From the NCBI RefSeq assembly GCF_005145025.1, contig NZ_CP039695.1:2475501-2539500 (forward strand): a DNA stretch of 64,000 nt, in the 5' to 3' direction. This DNA comes from Novosphingobium sp. EMRT-2. Its GTDB lineage: Bacteria; Pseudomonadota; Alphaproteobacteria; Sphingomonadales; Sphingomonadaceae. A model generated the notes under the pieces. The model ran no database searches. It was given only the letters and a program-made list of their open reading frames with translations, and was not told the DNA's origin. Below, in pieces: positions 51,844-61,153 of the stretch. The stretch's first letter is position 1. Every line of letters begins with the position of its first letter. The position numbers and the translations under genes were made by a program.

Positions 51844-54561
51844 ATGAAAACTGCATGCAAGTCGCGCTCGCTCAAGATCATGGGAATGCTGGGCGCGTCG
51901 ACATTCCTGACCGGACTGGCGCTGCCCGGCACCGCCTTCGCGGAAGACCAGGCCGCCCCCGCCGAACAGCCGGCGGATGCCGCGCCTGCGACGGGTGAGG
52001 GCCTCGGCGAGATCATCGTGACCGCCACCCGCAGCGCGCAGAGCATCCAGAAGGTGCCGATCTCCATGCAGGCGCTCAGCGCCGACACGCTGGGGCAGCG
52101 GCAGGTCAAGGGCCTGAGCGACTTCGCCACGCTGCTGCCATCGGTCTCGTTCGCGGGCCTCGGGCCTGGCCGCCAGACCATCTATTTCCGCGGGATCGTC
52201 CCCGCCGGCGGCAACTACGCCTCGGCCGGCTATTATCTGGACGACATCCCGATCACCGGCACCGGTTCGCCCGATATCCATGCCTATGATCTGGAGCGCG
52301 TGGAGGCGCTGTCCGGTCCGCAGGGCACACTCTATGGCGCGGGTTCGCTGGCCGGTACGATCCGCATCATCACCAACAAGCCCAAGCTGGGCAAGTTCGA
52401 GTTCGGCGCGGAATCCGAAGTCAACAAGTACGGCAAGGGTGCCTTCGGCGGCCAGATCCAGGGCTACGTCAACCTGCCCGTCACCGAAACGGTGGCGGTG
52501 CGCGCGATGGCCTACTACCGGCGCGATGGCGGCTATGTCGACAACACGCCCAACAACGGCAAGTTCAACGACGGCCGATCGTCGACGCTCTCCCTTGGCG
52601 ACAACAATCCGCTCACCAGCTACACGCTCAACAACGCCGCGATCGCCAAGAAGGACTACAACCCGATCTACGAATATGGCGGCCGCCTGTCGCTGCTGTG
52701 GGAACCGGCGCCCGGCTGGGAGGTCAATCCACAGGTCACAGCGCAGCGGCAGATTGCCTATGGCTATTTCGGTTACGATCCGCGCGTCGGCGATTTGCAG
52801 GTCCACGATTACGACCTCACGCGGCAGGACGACAAATGGGTGCAGGCCCAGTTGAGCATCCACGGCCACATCGGCGACTTCGACGTCGTCTCGGCGACGG
52901 GCATCTTCCGCCGCAACACCAAGCTGCGTAACGATTACACCTATTACACCGTGACTTATGACGGTTTCGGCGGCGGATACGAAAACTATCTGCAGTTCTT
53001 CGACAAGGCGGGCTGTACCGGATCGGGCTTGACGCTCAAGTGTTCGACGCTGATCAACCCTACTCAATACTATCACCAGGACAACAACCGCAACAAGTTC
53101 ACCCAGGAACTGCGCATCTCGACGCCTAAGAGCTGGCCCTTCGATCTGACGATCGGCGGTTTCTACCAGTCGCAACAGCAGGAAAACAACAACTACTACG
53201 CGATCCACGGCCTTGACCAGATCGCGGGCTATACCAAGGCTGGCGCGTACAGTTCCGGCAGCGGCGATACCACGACTCTGGCTGGTTTCGGCATCCCGAC
53301 CGCGGCAGGCGGCACGATGGTGGTCAGCCCGTCCGCCGCGGTGAAGGGCGATGGCTTCTACATCACCGAGAACAACCAGAGCTACCACGACGAGGCGATC
53401 TTCGCCGAGGGTCACTACAAGATCTTCGAGAACCTGAAGCTGACCGGCGGCATCCGGTACTTCTGGACCGACTACAAGATCAAGGGCTTCTCCGGCGTTA
53501 CCGCGTCAGCGCTCGGCGTGGGTTGTACCGTGCCCCTGCCGGCCGAGCGCATCGCGTGTTCCAACCAGAACCCGCTCGCGGCGGACGGCTACGGCCGGTA
53601 CAAGGAGCAGGGAGAAACGCACAAGGTGGCGCTCGACTGGCAGGTCACGCCAACCAAGATGATCTATTTCAACTATTCCACCGGCTTCCGGCCGGGCGGC
53701 TACAACCGGCCGCTGCGCATCCGCGCTTCGGGCGGGCTGCCGCAGGTGACGGTCGCCGCGCCGGCGTTCAAGTCGGAAACGCTCACCAACTTCGAACTGG
53801 GCGTCAAGACGACGTGGAACAACATCTTCCGCTTCAACGCCGCCATCTACCTCGAAAACTGGGACAACATCCAGTACGGCGTGGTCGTCGCCGGCGCGCA
53901 GGGGGCGGGTTACACCGGCAACGCCGGCACGGCCCAGGTCAAGGGCGTGGAATACGATGCCGATCTCAAGCTCGGCAAAGTCACCATCTCCACCTCAGGT
54001 GCTTACAACGACGGCAAGCTGACCGGTAACTTCTGCAACTTCGTGGCGGACCGTGCCGCCTTGTCGATCGTGCAGCTGGCCTCTTGCCCGACCGGTTCGA
54101 GGGTCGTCGTGAACGGCACCTCGACCTCCGCGGTCGCTGCCGCAGACGGTACCCGGCTGCCGCGTCAGCCGCAATTCAAGGGGACGACCTCGATCCGCTA
54201 TGACACCACAGTTGGTGACTATGCGGTCTATCTGCAGGGCGCGGCGTTGTATCAGACCTCGGCGACGCAGGACCTGAACGTCGAGCAGAACAACCTTCTG
54301 ACCTGCACCACCTTGGCGCTTGCCGCTTCGCAGACCGCTGCCGGAAAATCCTGCAGCACTCCGGGGTTTGTCAGCTTCGATTTCTCCGGTGGTATCAAGA
54401 TCAATAACTGGAGCTTCGACGTGTTCATCCAGAACGCGTTCGACAAGCGCGGCACGCTGACCACGAACACCTTCTGTTCGATCACGTTCTGCTCCGGATC
54501 GTCGCGCAACTTCACGATCCGCCCGCAGTTCTTCGGTCTGCGCGCCGGCGTGAAATACTGA
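51844..54561 (+). CDS. TonB-dependent outer-membrane receptor
   Basis: A 905-residue beta-barrel receptor. The signal peptide ends near residue 33 (LALPGTAFA). A TonB box and plug follow: GEIIVTATRSAQSIQKVPIS and VEALSGPQGTLYGAGSLAGT. A long 22-strand-type barrel ends in an aromatic-rich FFGLRAGVKY. It belongs to the FecA/FyuA-like group common in sphingomonads for aromatic compounds, sugars or siderophores; the ligand cannot be told. Eight or more cysteines in loops, including the C-terminal CSITFCSGS, are unusual for a receptor of this class. Its energy comes from a TonB system such as that at 40.3-43 kb. Confidence 0.92.
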   Translation: MKTACKSRSLKIMGMLGASTFLTGLALPGTAFAEDQAAPAEQPADAAPATGEGLGEIIVTATRSAQSIQKVPISMQALSADTLGQRQVKGLSDFATLLPSVSFAGLGPGRQTIYFRGIVPAGGNYASAGYYLDDIPITGTGSPDIHAYDLERVEALSGPQGTLYGAGSLAGTIRIITNKPKLGKFEFGAESEVNKYGKGAFGGQIQGYVNLPVTETVAVRAMAYYRRDGGYVDNTPNNGKFNDGRSSTLSLGDNNPLTSYTLNNAAIAKKDYNPIYEYGGRLSLLWEPAPGWEVNPQVTAQRQIAYGYFGYDPRVGDLQVHDYDLTRQDDKWVQAQLSIHGHIGDFDVVSATGIFRRNTKLRNDYTYYTVTYDGFGGGYENYLQFFDKAGCTGSGLTLKCSTLINPTQYYHQDNNRNKFTQELRISTPKSWPFDLTIGGFYQSQQQENNNYYAIHGLDQIAGYTKAGAYSSGSGDTTTLAGFGIPTAAGGTMVVSPSAAVKGDGFYITENNQSYHDEAIFAEGHYKIFENLKLTGGIRYFWTDYKIKGFSGVTASALGVGCTVPLPAERIACSNQNPLAADGYGRYKEQGETHKVALDWQVTPTKMIYFNYSTGFRPGGYNRPLRIRASGGLPQVTVAAPAFKSETLTNFELGVKTTWNNIFRFNAAIYLENWDNIQYGVVVAGAQGAGYTGNAGTAQVKGVEYDADLKLGKVTISTSGAYNDGKLTGNFCNFVADRAALSIVQLASCPTGSRVVVNGTSTSAVAAADGTRLPRQPQFKGTTSIRYDTTVGDYAVYLQGAALYQTSATQDLNVEQNNLLTCTTLALAASQTAAGKSCSTPGFVSFDFSGGIKINNWSFDVFIQNAFDKRGTLTTNTFCSITFCSGSSRNFTIRPQFFGLRAGVKY

Positions 54562-54584
54562 TCGCGGCATAGCAGCGCATGATG

Positions 54585-54618
54585 ATCCCTCCGCGACTTC
54601 GGTCGCGGGGGGATTTTT
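54585..54618 (+). terminator. Terminator of the TonB-dependent receptor gene
   Basis: ATCCCTCCGCGAC-TTCG-GTCGCGGGGGGAT followed by TTTTT: a strong hairpin with UUCG loop, 24 bases past the stop. Confidence 0.9.
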
Positions 54619-54658
54619 CATGGGCGTGCGATGTGGGGCAGATGGCGCGATGCGCCGG

Positions 54659-55423
54659 TCAGGCGGGCAATTCCGCTCGGGACAACAGCAGCGCACGCAA
54701 CCGTTCTGCGCGATTGCCATCGGGCGGCAAGCCGGCGCCGGCCCGCGCCGCGAAGCCGCTCGCCTGCGCGGTGGCGAAGCTGATGCCATAGAGGTTGCGC
54801 CGGGGCGGAACGCCGGGGATCGGGCGCGGGTAGCCCGAGGCGAACAGCACCCCGTCCCGCACGCGCCAGGTCTCGCGCGGACAGTCCCAGTCCAGCCCCA
54901 CGCCCAGCACGTTGTCCGCATCGAGCGCGCCCGGCCAGCAGGGGGTGCCATCGGCCTCGCGCGCGGCAACGATCAGTGCGCCGGCTTCCGCCGCCCGCGC
55001 CGCCACGCTGGCGAATCCCTCCCGATGCGCGGCGTTGGTCGTGCCGAGGCTCAGGTTGATCACGTCCGCGCCCTGCTCGATGCTCCAGCCGATCGCCAGC
55101 GCCAGCGCGCCGGCGCTGGTCTTCAGCGCATCGTGGAACACGCGCACCGGCAGGATCAGCGCGTCCGGCGCCTTTTCCTGGATGGCGGCGGTAACGGCGG
55201 TGCCGTGGCCGAGTCGGTCGAGCGTGGCGTCGGCTGCGTCGGACAGGGTGCCGTCCGACGCGATGGCCACGCCCGGCAGCAGCTTCGCGCCGTCGATATG
55301 CGGATGATCGGGGTGGACGCCGCTGTCGATCACGGCGACGCGCACGCCGTGTCGGGTTCCGGCGTGCGGGGCAGGGCCGTCAGGCAAAGGCCGGCTCGTT
55401 CGCGGCCACGGTGGCGTGGCCAT
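54659..55423 (-). CDS. qhpE: QhpE, subtilisin-like protease that processes the QHNDH gamma subunit
   Basis: A 254-residue S8 family serine protease without a signal peptide. The triad is Asp33 (AVIDSG), His73 (GHGTAV) and Ser215 (GISFA, in place of the usual GTSMA). Its place at the end of the qhp operon matches QhpE of Paracoccus, which cuts the leader from the crosslinked gamma subunit before export (family knowledge). The ATG at 55423 overlaps the preceding ABC-transporter gene by 44 bases. It is small for an S8 protease, lacking a propeptide and extra domains, as expected for a dedicated maturation protease. Confidence 0.9.
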   Translation of the reverse strand: MATPPWPRTSRPLPDGPAPHAGTRHGVRVAVIDSGVHPDHPHIDGAKLLPGVAIASDGTLSDAADATLDRLGHGTAVTAAIQEKAPDALILPVRVFHDALKTSAGALALAIGWSIEQGADVINLSLGTTNAAHREGFASVAARAAEAGALIVAAREADGTPCWPGALDADNVLGVGLDWDCPRETWRVRDGVLFASGYPRPIPGVPPRRNLYGISFATAQASGFAARAGAGLPPDGNRAERLRALLLSRAELPA

Positions 55424-57083
55424 GGTCCAGCGTGACGATCAGGTCTGCGCGTCGGGCCAGCGCAGGCTTGTGCGTGATGACCACGATCGTCGCCTGCGGC
55501 AGCGCCGCGCGCAGCCCGTCGGCCACGCGCTGCTCGGTGCCCTCGTCCAGCGCGGCGGTCGGCTCGTCGAGGATCAGCACGGAGGGCTCGCGTAGCAGCG
55601 CGCGGGCCAGCGCGATGCGCTGCCGCTCGCCCGCCGAAAGCGCCATGCCGCGCTCGCCGGTGCGGGTATCGAGCCCCTGCGGCAGGCGAAGCAGCAGCGG
55701 TTCCAGCCCGGCGGCCGCTGCGGCCTGGGCAATACGCGCGCTTGGCACGCCGTCCATGGCGAAGGCGATGTTGCCGGCGATGGTGTCGTTGAACAGGTAC
55801 GGCGCCTGATCGACCAGCAGCACCTCGCGCCGCAGGTCGGCCAGGCACGTCTGCCGCAGGTCGTGCCCGTCGACGAGGATGCGGCCCTGCTGCGGATCGA
55901 GGAAGCGGACCATCAGGTCGGCCATGGTCGATTTGCCCGCGCCGCTTTCGCCCAGGATTGCGCAGAAGCTGCCGGCGGGAACGAATAGGTCCACGCCCGC
56001 CAGCACCGGTTCGCGATCGTGGCGGAACGAGACGCGCTCGAACCGGATGCCCTGCCGCACCGGGCCGAGCGGGCGCGCATCGGCCGGTTCGGTTACCTCC
56101 GCCGGGGTATCGAACAGCTCGAAGATCCGCGCCAGCGAAACGCGGGTGGAGGCCAGGCCCGAAGACAGCCCCAGCAGCGCCTGGATCGGCCCGAACAGAC
56201 GCATGTGATAGGCCATGAAGGCGACGAGCGCGCCGATCGTCATCTCGCCGTGGATGATCCGCGTTCCGCCATAGAGGATCACCACCGAGGTCGAGGCGGT
56301 GAGCAGCGTGCCGGGCAGCGCCCCGGTCATGAACGAGGCGACCTGCATCTTCAGCATCGCGCGCACGAACGCGCCGTTGCGGGCGCCGAAGCGGTCGACC
56401 TCGTGCGTCTCCGCGCCGAGTGCGGCGACCACGCGCATGCCCATCACGGTATCGACCAGCAGGCTGCCGAGGTCCGCCCCGCGCTCGCGCATTTCGCGGG
56501 TGAGCGCGGTGACCTTCTTCTGGAAGTGCAGGAAGACCATGACCGCCACCGGCACCAGCACCGTACCGATCAGGAACAGCCGCCAGTCGAGCCACACCAT
56601 CATCGCCACGCAGCCCATGAAGAACAGCACGTTGCTCAGCACCGAAAGCAGCGTGTCGCCCGCCGCACGCTGCACGTCGCTGACATCGCTGTTGATGCGC
56701 GACATCAGGTCGCCCAGCCGGAAGCCGCCGTAGAAACGAGGGCTGAGCGTCTGCAGATGGCGCAGCAGCGCCACGCGAATGTCATAGAGCATCGCCGCCG
56801 ACAGCCCGACGTAGCGATAGCTGGCGAGGATGTTCAGCGCGAAGCCGGCCAGCGTGACCACGATCATCGCGCCCGACACGGCCAGCAGCGCGTCCATGTT
56901 CCGGCGCAGCAGTGCCTCGTCGATCATCAGCTTGGAAAGATAGGGCTGCGCCAGGCCCACCCCGGTCGAAAGCAGGCTGACCAGCAGCACGCACAGCAGC
57001 GGTCGCAAATAGGGGCGCACATAGGGCAGCAGCCGGCGATAGGTGCCCCAGTCGGCCACGGGCGGCGGCGGTGCAGCTGTCAT
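55380..57083 (-). CDS. qhpF: QhpF, ABC transporter (fused permease and ATPase) of the QHNDH operon
   Basis: A 567-residue MsbA-type half transporter: six membrane helices (about 25-300) and a C-terminal ATPase domain. Walker A is GESGAGKST at 378-386, signature LSAGERQRIALARALL, Walker B VLILDEPTAALD. In Paracoccus, QhpF probably exports the gamma subunit (or its processed form) to the periplasm, bypassing Sec and Tat; that role is inferred from operon membership. It lies 29 bases after qhpG and overlaps qhpE by 44. Confidence 0.9.
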   Translation of the reverse strand: MTAAPPPPVADWGTYRRLLPYVRPYLRPLLCVLLVSLLSTGVGLAQPYLSKLMIDEALLRRNMDALLAVSGAMIVVTLAGFALNILASYRYVGLSAAMLYDIRVALLRHLQTLSPRFYGGFRLGDLMSRINSDVSDVQRAAGDTLLSVLSNVLFFMGCVAMMVWLDWRLFLIGTVLVPVAVMVFLHFQKKVTALTREMRERGADLGSLLVDTVMGMRVVAALGAETHEVDRFGARNGAFVRAMLKMQVASFMTGALPGTLLTASTSVVILYGGTRIIHGEMTIGALVAFMAYHMRLFGPIQALLGLSSGLASTRVSLARIFELFDTPAEVTEPADARPLGPVRQGIRFERVSFRHDREPVLAGVDLFVPAGSFCAILGESGAGKSTMADLMVRFLDPQQGRILVDGHDLRQTCLADLRREVLLVDQAPYLFNDTIAGNIAFAMDGVPSARIAQAAAAAGLEPLLLRLPQGLDTRTGERGMALSAGERQRIALARALLREPSVLILDEPTAALDEGTEQRVADGLRAALPQATIVVITHKPALARRADLIVTLDHGHATVAANEPAFA

Positions 57084-57112
57084 AGGGGCCGAATTCGAGG
57101 CGGGAGGCTGGC

Positions 57113-58144
57113 TCAGGCGGCCGCCTCCCGCGCGAACAGGCGGTTGCCACGCAGCAAAAAGCGCGGTTCGGGCACGCGCGCCAACTGGCCGGTGCACCAG
57201 GCATGGCCCTGCGCCAGCGCGTCTGCCTGTTCGCGCCACCAGGGCGTGTCGCCCCCTGAGCGGTAGAACGGCAGGCTGACCTGCAGGTGCCGCCGCATCG
57301 CGGCGATCAGCATGGCCCGGTAATGCCCCAGCAGCGCGTCCCGATCGCCGCCGTCGCGGATCGCGGCCAGCACCGCCGCGGCGAGGATGGCCTCGCGCGC
57401 GGCCTGCGCGGTGCCGTCACCGCAGATCGGATCGAAGGCGATCGCCGCGGTGCCGCAGGCGATCCAGTCCGGCCCGGCGACCTGGTCCAGCAGGCGCGGC
57501 GCGGTTTCGAAGCGCGCGCCCGCCGGCCCCAGCGTGTCGATGAGCGGCGCGATCAGGCGGCTTTGCGCGAGCAAGGCTTCCGGCGAACAGCCCACGCCCA
57601 GCAGCCAGGCGGCGTCCGCCCCTTGCGGAATCAGGAACAGCCAGCCTTTGGGCGTGGCTTCGACATGGCAGGTCGCGTGATCGGCCCCCGCGCGCAGCGT
57701 GACCGGCGCGGCCACCGCCTCGCGCGTGCCGAAGCGGCGCAGCGCCGGCTCGGGAAACGGGGGCGCGCCGTGGATGGTGAAGGGGGCGGGGGCCTCGCTA
57801 GCCGCCGGCGGGAACCCGGCGGGCAGTGCCGGCAGGCCCAGTTCGGCCTCGATCTGCGCCCCGGTCACCACCGCCGCGCCATGCGGCAGCGGCGCGGACA
57901 CGCTGCCGCCCCACGAAACCACGCGTCGTTCGATGCGGGGCAAGGCGGCGAACAGGCTCGGCCGGCCGAAGATGTCGCGCAGCAGCGCCAGCGCCGGATC
58001 GCTCAGCATGATGACGGGAACGGGGGCGCGCGGTTCGACCGCCGCCCCCGCCAAGCAAAACCCGTCTTGCGCCAGCAGGTGCGCGCAGGTCGCGACGGAA
58101 ACGCCGCCGCCCCGCAATCGCACCGCTGGCTGTGGTCCGGTCAT
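57113..58144 (-). CDS. qhpG: QhpG, flavin-dependent monooxygenase for CTQ formation
   Basis: A 343-residue FAD-dependent oxygenase of the tryptophan-halogenase/class A monooxygenase type. The N-terminal dinucleotide motif is GGGVSVATCAHLLAQDGF, and a GWLFLIPQGADAAWLLGVG strand and FDPICGDGTAQAAREAILAA helix form the FAD-pyrophosphate site. In Paracoccus, QhpG hydroxylates the gamma-subunit tryptophan that becomes CTQ. The protein is short for the family, with a compressed segment after the first motif. Its place between qhpB and qhpF differs from the Paracoccus order. Confidence 0.8.
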   Translation of the reverse strand: MTGPQPAVRLRGGGVSVATCAHLLAQDGFCLAGAAVEPRAPVPVIMLSDPALALLRDIFGRPSLFAALPRIERRVVSWGGSVSAPLPHGAAVVTGAQIEAELGLPALPAGFPPAASEAPAPFTIHGAPPFPEPALRRFGTREAVAAPVTLRAGADHATCHVEATPKGWLFLIPQGADAAWLLGVGCSPEALLAQSRLIAPLIDTLGPAGARFETAPRLLDQVAGPDWIACGTAAIAFDPICGDGTAQAAREAILAAAVLAAIRDGGDRDALLGHYRAMLIAAMRRHLQVSLPFYRSGGDTPWWREQADALAQGHAWCTGQLARVPEPRFLLRGNRLFAREAAA

Positions 58145-58168
58145 GGGCGTCCTGTCATCGTCTTTCCG

Positions 58169-59278
58169 CTATTTCAGATGGAGCAGGCCAGCCATGGTGG
58201 CATCGGCGCCAAGATCCCAGGTGCGTTCGTACTTGAGCGTCTTGGCGTCGTACACCTCGATGTCATAGCTTGCGCCGTGGATGTACAGCTTCTGCCCGTC
58301 GGCCGAGATGCCGAACGAGAAGCGCGAACGGCAGTGGAATTCGGCCTTCTCCATCACCTTGTTGGTGGCCATGTCGAAGTGCCAGAATTCGCAACGCTTG
58401 TTGCCGAGCGTGCCGTTGGTGACGACGGTATAGCCGTCCTTGCCGTCGGGCGTCACTTCCAGCCCGGCCATGCCGGTGGGCACCGGGCCGACCGGGGTGA
58501 AATCGAACGTGCGGTTGGTCAGGTTGAAGCGCCCGATGCCGAACATCTTGGCATGGACATAGGGGTCGGACGCGTTGAACAGCGAGACGAACTCGTTGGG
58601 GTTCTGCAACGCTTCCACGCCGCCGCCGAACGCCACGTTCTCCATGCCGGTGGTTTCGGGCTTGGCCAGGTCCAGCCGGTCGCTGACCTTGAGGGTCGCC
58701 GTATCGATCACCAGCACCTTGTCGCCGAACTTGTACAGCGTCTTGCCGTCGGGCGAGAGCGCGAAGGTCGGGCGGAAGCCGCCGAGCGTATCGTCCTGTG
58801 GATCGATCTCCACCGTCCGCGCGACCTTCTTCTGCTGAAGATCGATCACCGCGTAGAGCGGCTTGCTCACCTTGTAGCGGTCCGGTTCCTTGTCGAAGCG
58901 GATGAGCTGGGTGTAGTACCAGCGGCCCGTCGGATCGGGAACGCCGCCCATGAAGCGGTACTTGGTGGTAGGCGTGTTCAGGCTGAACTGGTTGAGGATG
59001 CGCCGCGTGGCGTTGTCCAGCACCACGATCCCGCTGGTGGTGATCGTGGTGACGTAGATCTTCGCCTTGTCGTTGGACAGGCGCAGCGATGTGGGCAGGC
59101 CCGCCTGCAGCTGGATGCGATCGGTGATCGCGCCGTTGGTGTCGTCGATCGTGAACAGCTTGTCCGGATACGTGCCGATCATCATCGTGCCGGCATGGGC
59201 AGGCGCGACGGCGGCCACGATGGCGGCAGCGGCGGGGATCAGGACTTTGAGGCCGGGCAGGGAACGAAGCTGCTTCAT
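58169..59278 (-). CDS. qhpB: QhpB, beta subunit of quinohemoprotein amine dehydrogenase
   Basis: A 369-residue periplasmic protein with signal peptide (cleavage after Ala29). The mature part is a seven-bladed beta-propeller of YVTN-type repeats (PDGKTLYKFGDKVLVIDTAT, SADGQKLYIHGASYDIEVYD). It supports the CTQ-bearing gamma subunit in the heterotrimer. I start at MKQLRSLPG, preceded by GGAAGAG. It follows qhpC after 94 bases, the largest gap within the operon. Confidence 0.93.
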   Translation of the reverse strand: MKQLRSLPGLKVLIPAAAAIVAAVAPAHAGTMMIGTYPDKLFTIDDTNGAITDRIQLQAGLPTSLRLSNDKAKIYVTTITTSGIVVLDNATRRILNQFSLNTPTTKYRFMGGVPDPTGRWYYTQLIRFDKEPDRYKVSKPLYAVIDLQQKKVARTVEIDPQDDTLGGFRPTFALSPDGKTLYKFGDKVLVIDTATLKVSDRLDLAKPETTGMENVAFGGGVEALQNPNEFVSLFNASDPYVHAKMFGIGRFNLTNRTFDFTPVGPVPTGMAGLEVTPDGKDGYTVVTNGTLGNKRCEFWHFDMATNKVMEKAEFHCRSRFSFGISADGQKLYIHGASYDIEVYDAKTLKYERTWDLGADATMAGLLHLK

Positions 59279-59372
59279 CGTGCTTCTCTTCCTCGAAGGG
59301 GCGCGCCGCAGGAACGCGGCAGGTCCGCCCCGGATGGTCAGGGTTCGGCGTGGCAGGCGCGGGTGCGCCCGA

Positions 59373-59702
59373 TCACGGGAAGACGAGATCGAGATTGCGC
59401 CAGTCCTTCGTCGCCGCCGCGCAATTGCTCGCCCAGTCCGGCGAATAGTTGACGTGGTCGGGCACTTGCACCGGCCAGAAGCAGGTGACGTAGCAATCGT
59501 AGATGTCGCGCTCGACCGGCTGGCACAGGCCCGCCGTGCCGCCCCCGGCATCGACTTCCCACCCCGGCGAGAACGACAGGGTGCACCCCATCGGCACGTG
59601 CGGGCGCGGCTGCTGCTGCAGCGCGACGACGTCTTCTTCGACCGAAGTGATGGTCTCTTCGATCTTCTGGGCCTTCTTATTGATCGGCTTGAGATGCTTC
59701 AT
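59373..59702 (-). CDS. qhpC: QhpC, gamma subunit of quinohemoprotein amine dehydrogenase (precursor of CTQ)
   Basis: A 109-residue precursor: a charged leader (about 1-33) and a small cysteine-rich core. Aligned by eye to Paracoccus numbering, Cys40-Glu49, Cys60-Asp66 and Cys74-Asp82 correspond to the three known Cys-to-acidic thioether bridges (C7-E16, C27-D33, C41-D49), and Cys70-Trp76 to the CTQ pair (C37-W43). All eight partners are present with exact spacing. The leader lacks a Sec or Tat signal. An additional Cys94, in DWASNCAAATKDW, has no counterpart in the Paracoccus sequence I recall. Start overlaps qhpD stop by 4 bases. Confidence 0.95.
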   Translation of the reverse strand: MKHLKPINKKAQKIEETITSVEEDVVALQQQPRPHVPMGCTLSFSPGWEVDAGGGTAGLCQPVERDIYDCYVTCFWPVQVPDHVNYSPDWASNCAAATKDWRNLDLVFP

Positions 59703-61153
59703 GACAAGCCCTTTCGTTCAGCGAAGCGTTCGAGGAAGCCGGGGTTGCGCACGGCCAGCGTGCCGTAGATCTTCAGGCACGTATCGGTCCATTGGCGGAT
59801 CCAGTCGCAATAATGCAGGTTGGCGTGACCGGTATCGCCATAGCGGACGAAGGCCTCGTGATGGCAGCCGCCGGCGCAAAGCGGGCGCGCCCAGCACGAT
59901 TGGCATTCGTACTTGGCCTGGACGTGCCCGCGCGAGAGGAAGTCCTCGCGCTTGCCCTGGTCGATCCCGGTGGAGATGTGGCCCAGCGTGTGCGTATCGG
60001 CATCGGTGAAGCGGTGGCAGGGCGAAAGATCGCCCGACGGGCTCACGCCCAGCAGGCCCAGCCCCGCGCCGCACGGGTGCGACTTGTTGGTGCCCTGGAT
60101 CAGTTCGCCGATAGTTTCGCTGACGTTGGTGAAGCCGTGCATCCGCCCGTGCAGCGCATAGTCCAGCCACTCTTCGGCAAGGGCGTGGAAACCGGCGAGG
60201 ACGCCGGTCATGTCATCGCCGTTCAGCGAATACTCGCGCTCCTCGCCCGCGGTCGTTACTGGCGCGAAGCCCACTTCGTGGAAGCCGATGTCGTCCTTGA
60301 GATGGCGGTAGATGCGGATCACGTCGGTGACCCCGGCCGTCAGGGTGACGCGCGCGGTGATCGCGCGCGTCCGGTGCCGGGCGATCAGCTTGCGCAGGCG
60401 CGGCTCGATCACCGCGTAGCTGCCCTTGCCGCTCTTGTACACGCGGCGCGCGTCCTGCATTTCCGCCGGGCCGTCCATGCTGACCGTGACGCCGATCGCG
60501 TTGTCCGAGAGGAAATCGATGATCTCGTCGGTCAGCAGCGTGGCGTTGGTGGTCAGGCTGAAGGTGATCTTGCGCCCCTGCGCCGCCGCCTGCTCGTTTG
60601 CATAGCCCACCACGTCGCGCAGCAGGCGGAAGTTCATCAGCGTTTCGCCGCCGAAGAACGTGATGTGCACCGCTTCGCGGTTGCCCGATCCGGCCAGCAG
60701 GAAATCGACCGAGGACTTCGCGGTTTCCAGCGCCATGTATTTCGGCTTGCCGGCGGGCGTGGCGATCTTGTCCGCGCCGAATTCGTAGCAATAGGTGCAG
60801 GCCAGGTTGCACTGGTTGGTGACGTTGAGCACCAGCGCCTGCAGGGGATAGTCCGCCGGCGGGGCGGACGGCGCGGGCGCGGTGGTGACCTGTTCCGAAT
60901 GGATCGCGCGGACCTGCCGCAATTCGCGGATCAGGTCCTCCGCGTCCGCCGGGGAATGGCCCGCGCCGGCCAGTGCCGTGGCCAGTTCCTCGTGGCTCAT
61001 CTCGCCCTCGTCGAGCAGATCGAGCACGGCGCGGGTGCCTTCGTCGAGCGCGAAGATCGCGCCCGCCGAAACCAGGTACATGAAGTCCGTGTCGGACGAG
61101 CGGAATTCGTGTAGTTCGCCGCGCCGGTAGCGGTGGGCCAGCATGGTCGTCAT
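59699..61153 (-). CDS. qhpD: QhpD, radical SAM/SPASM maturase forming gamma-subunit thioether bridges
   Basis: A 484-residue radical SAM enzyme. The cluster motif CNLACTYC has Cys115, Cys119 and Cys122. A C-terminal SPASM domain carries CGAGLGLLGVSPSGDLSPCH and CQSCWARPLCAGGC for two auxiliary [4Fe-4S] clusters. The N-terminal 100 residues form a RiPP-recognition-like region. It matches the QHNDH maturase family (quino_hemo_SAM), which links Cys sulfur to Asp/Glu carbon in QhpC. Its ATG overlaps the qhpA stop, and its stop overlaps the qhpC start, so three genes are translationally coupled. Confidence 0.95.
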   Translation of the reverse strand: MTTMLAHRYRRGELHEFRSSDTDFMYLVSAGAIFALDEGTRAVLDLLDEGEMSHEELATALAGAGHSPADAEDLIRELRQVRAIHSEQVTTAPAPSAPPADYPLQALVLNVTNQCNLACTYCYEFGADKIATPAGKPKYMALETAKSSVDFLLAGSGNREAVHITFFGGETLMNFRLLRDVVGYANEQAAAQGRKITFSLTTNATLLTDEIIDFLSDNAIGVTVSMDGPAEMQDARRVYKSGKGSYAVIEPRLRKLIARHRTRAITARVTLTAGVTDVIRIYRHLKDDIGFHEVGFAPVTTAGEEREYSLNGDDMTGVLAGFHALAEEWLDYALHGRMHGFTNVSETIGELIQGTNKSHPCGAGLGLLGVSPSGDLSPCHRFTDADTHTLGHISTGIDQGKREDFLSRGHVQAKYECQSCWARPLCAGGCHHEAFVRYGDTGHANLHYCDWIRQWTDTCLKIYGTLAVRNPGFLERFAERKGLS

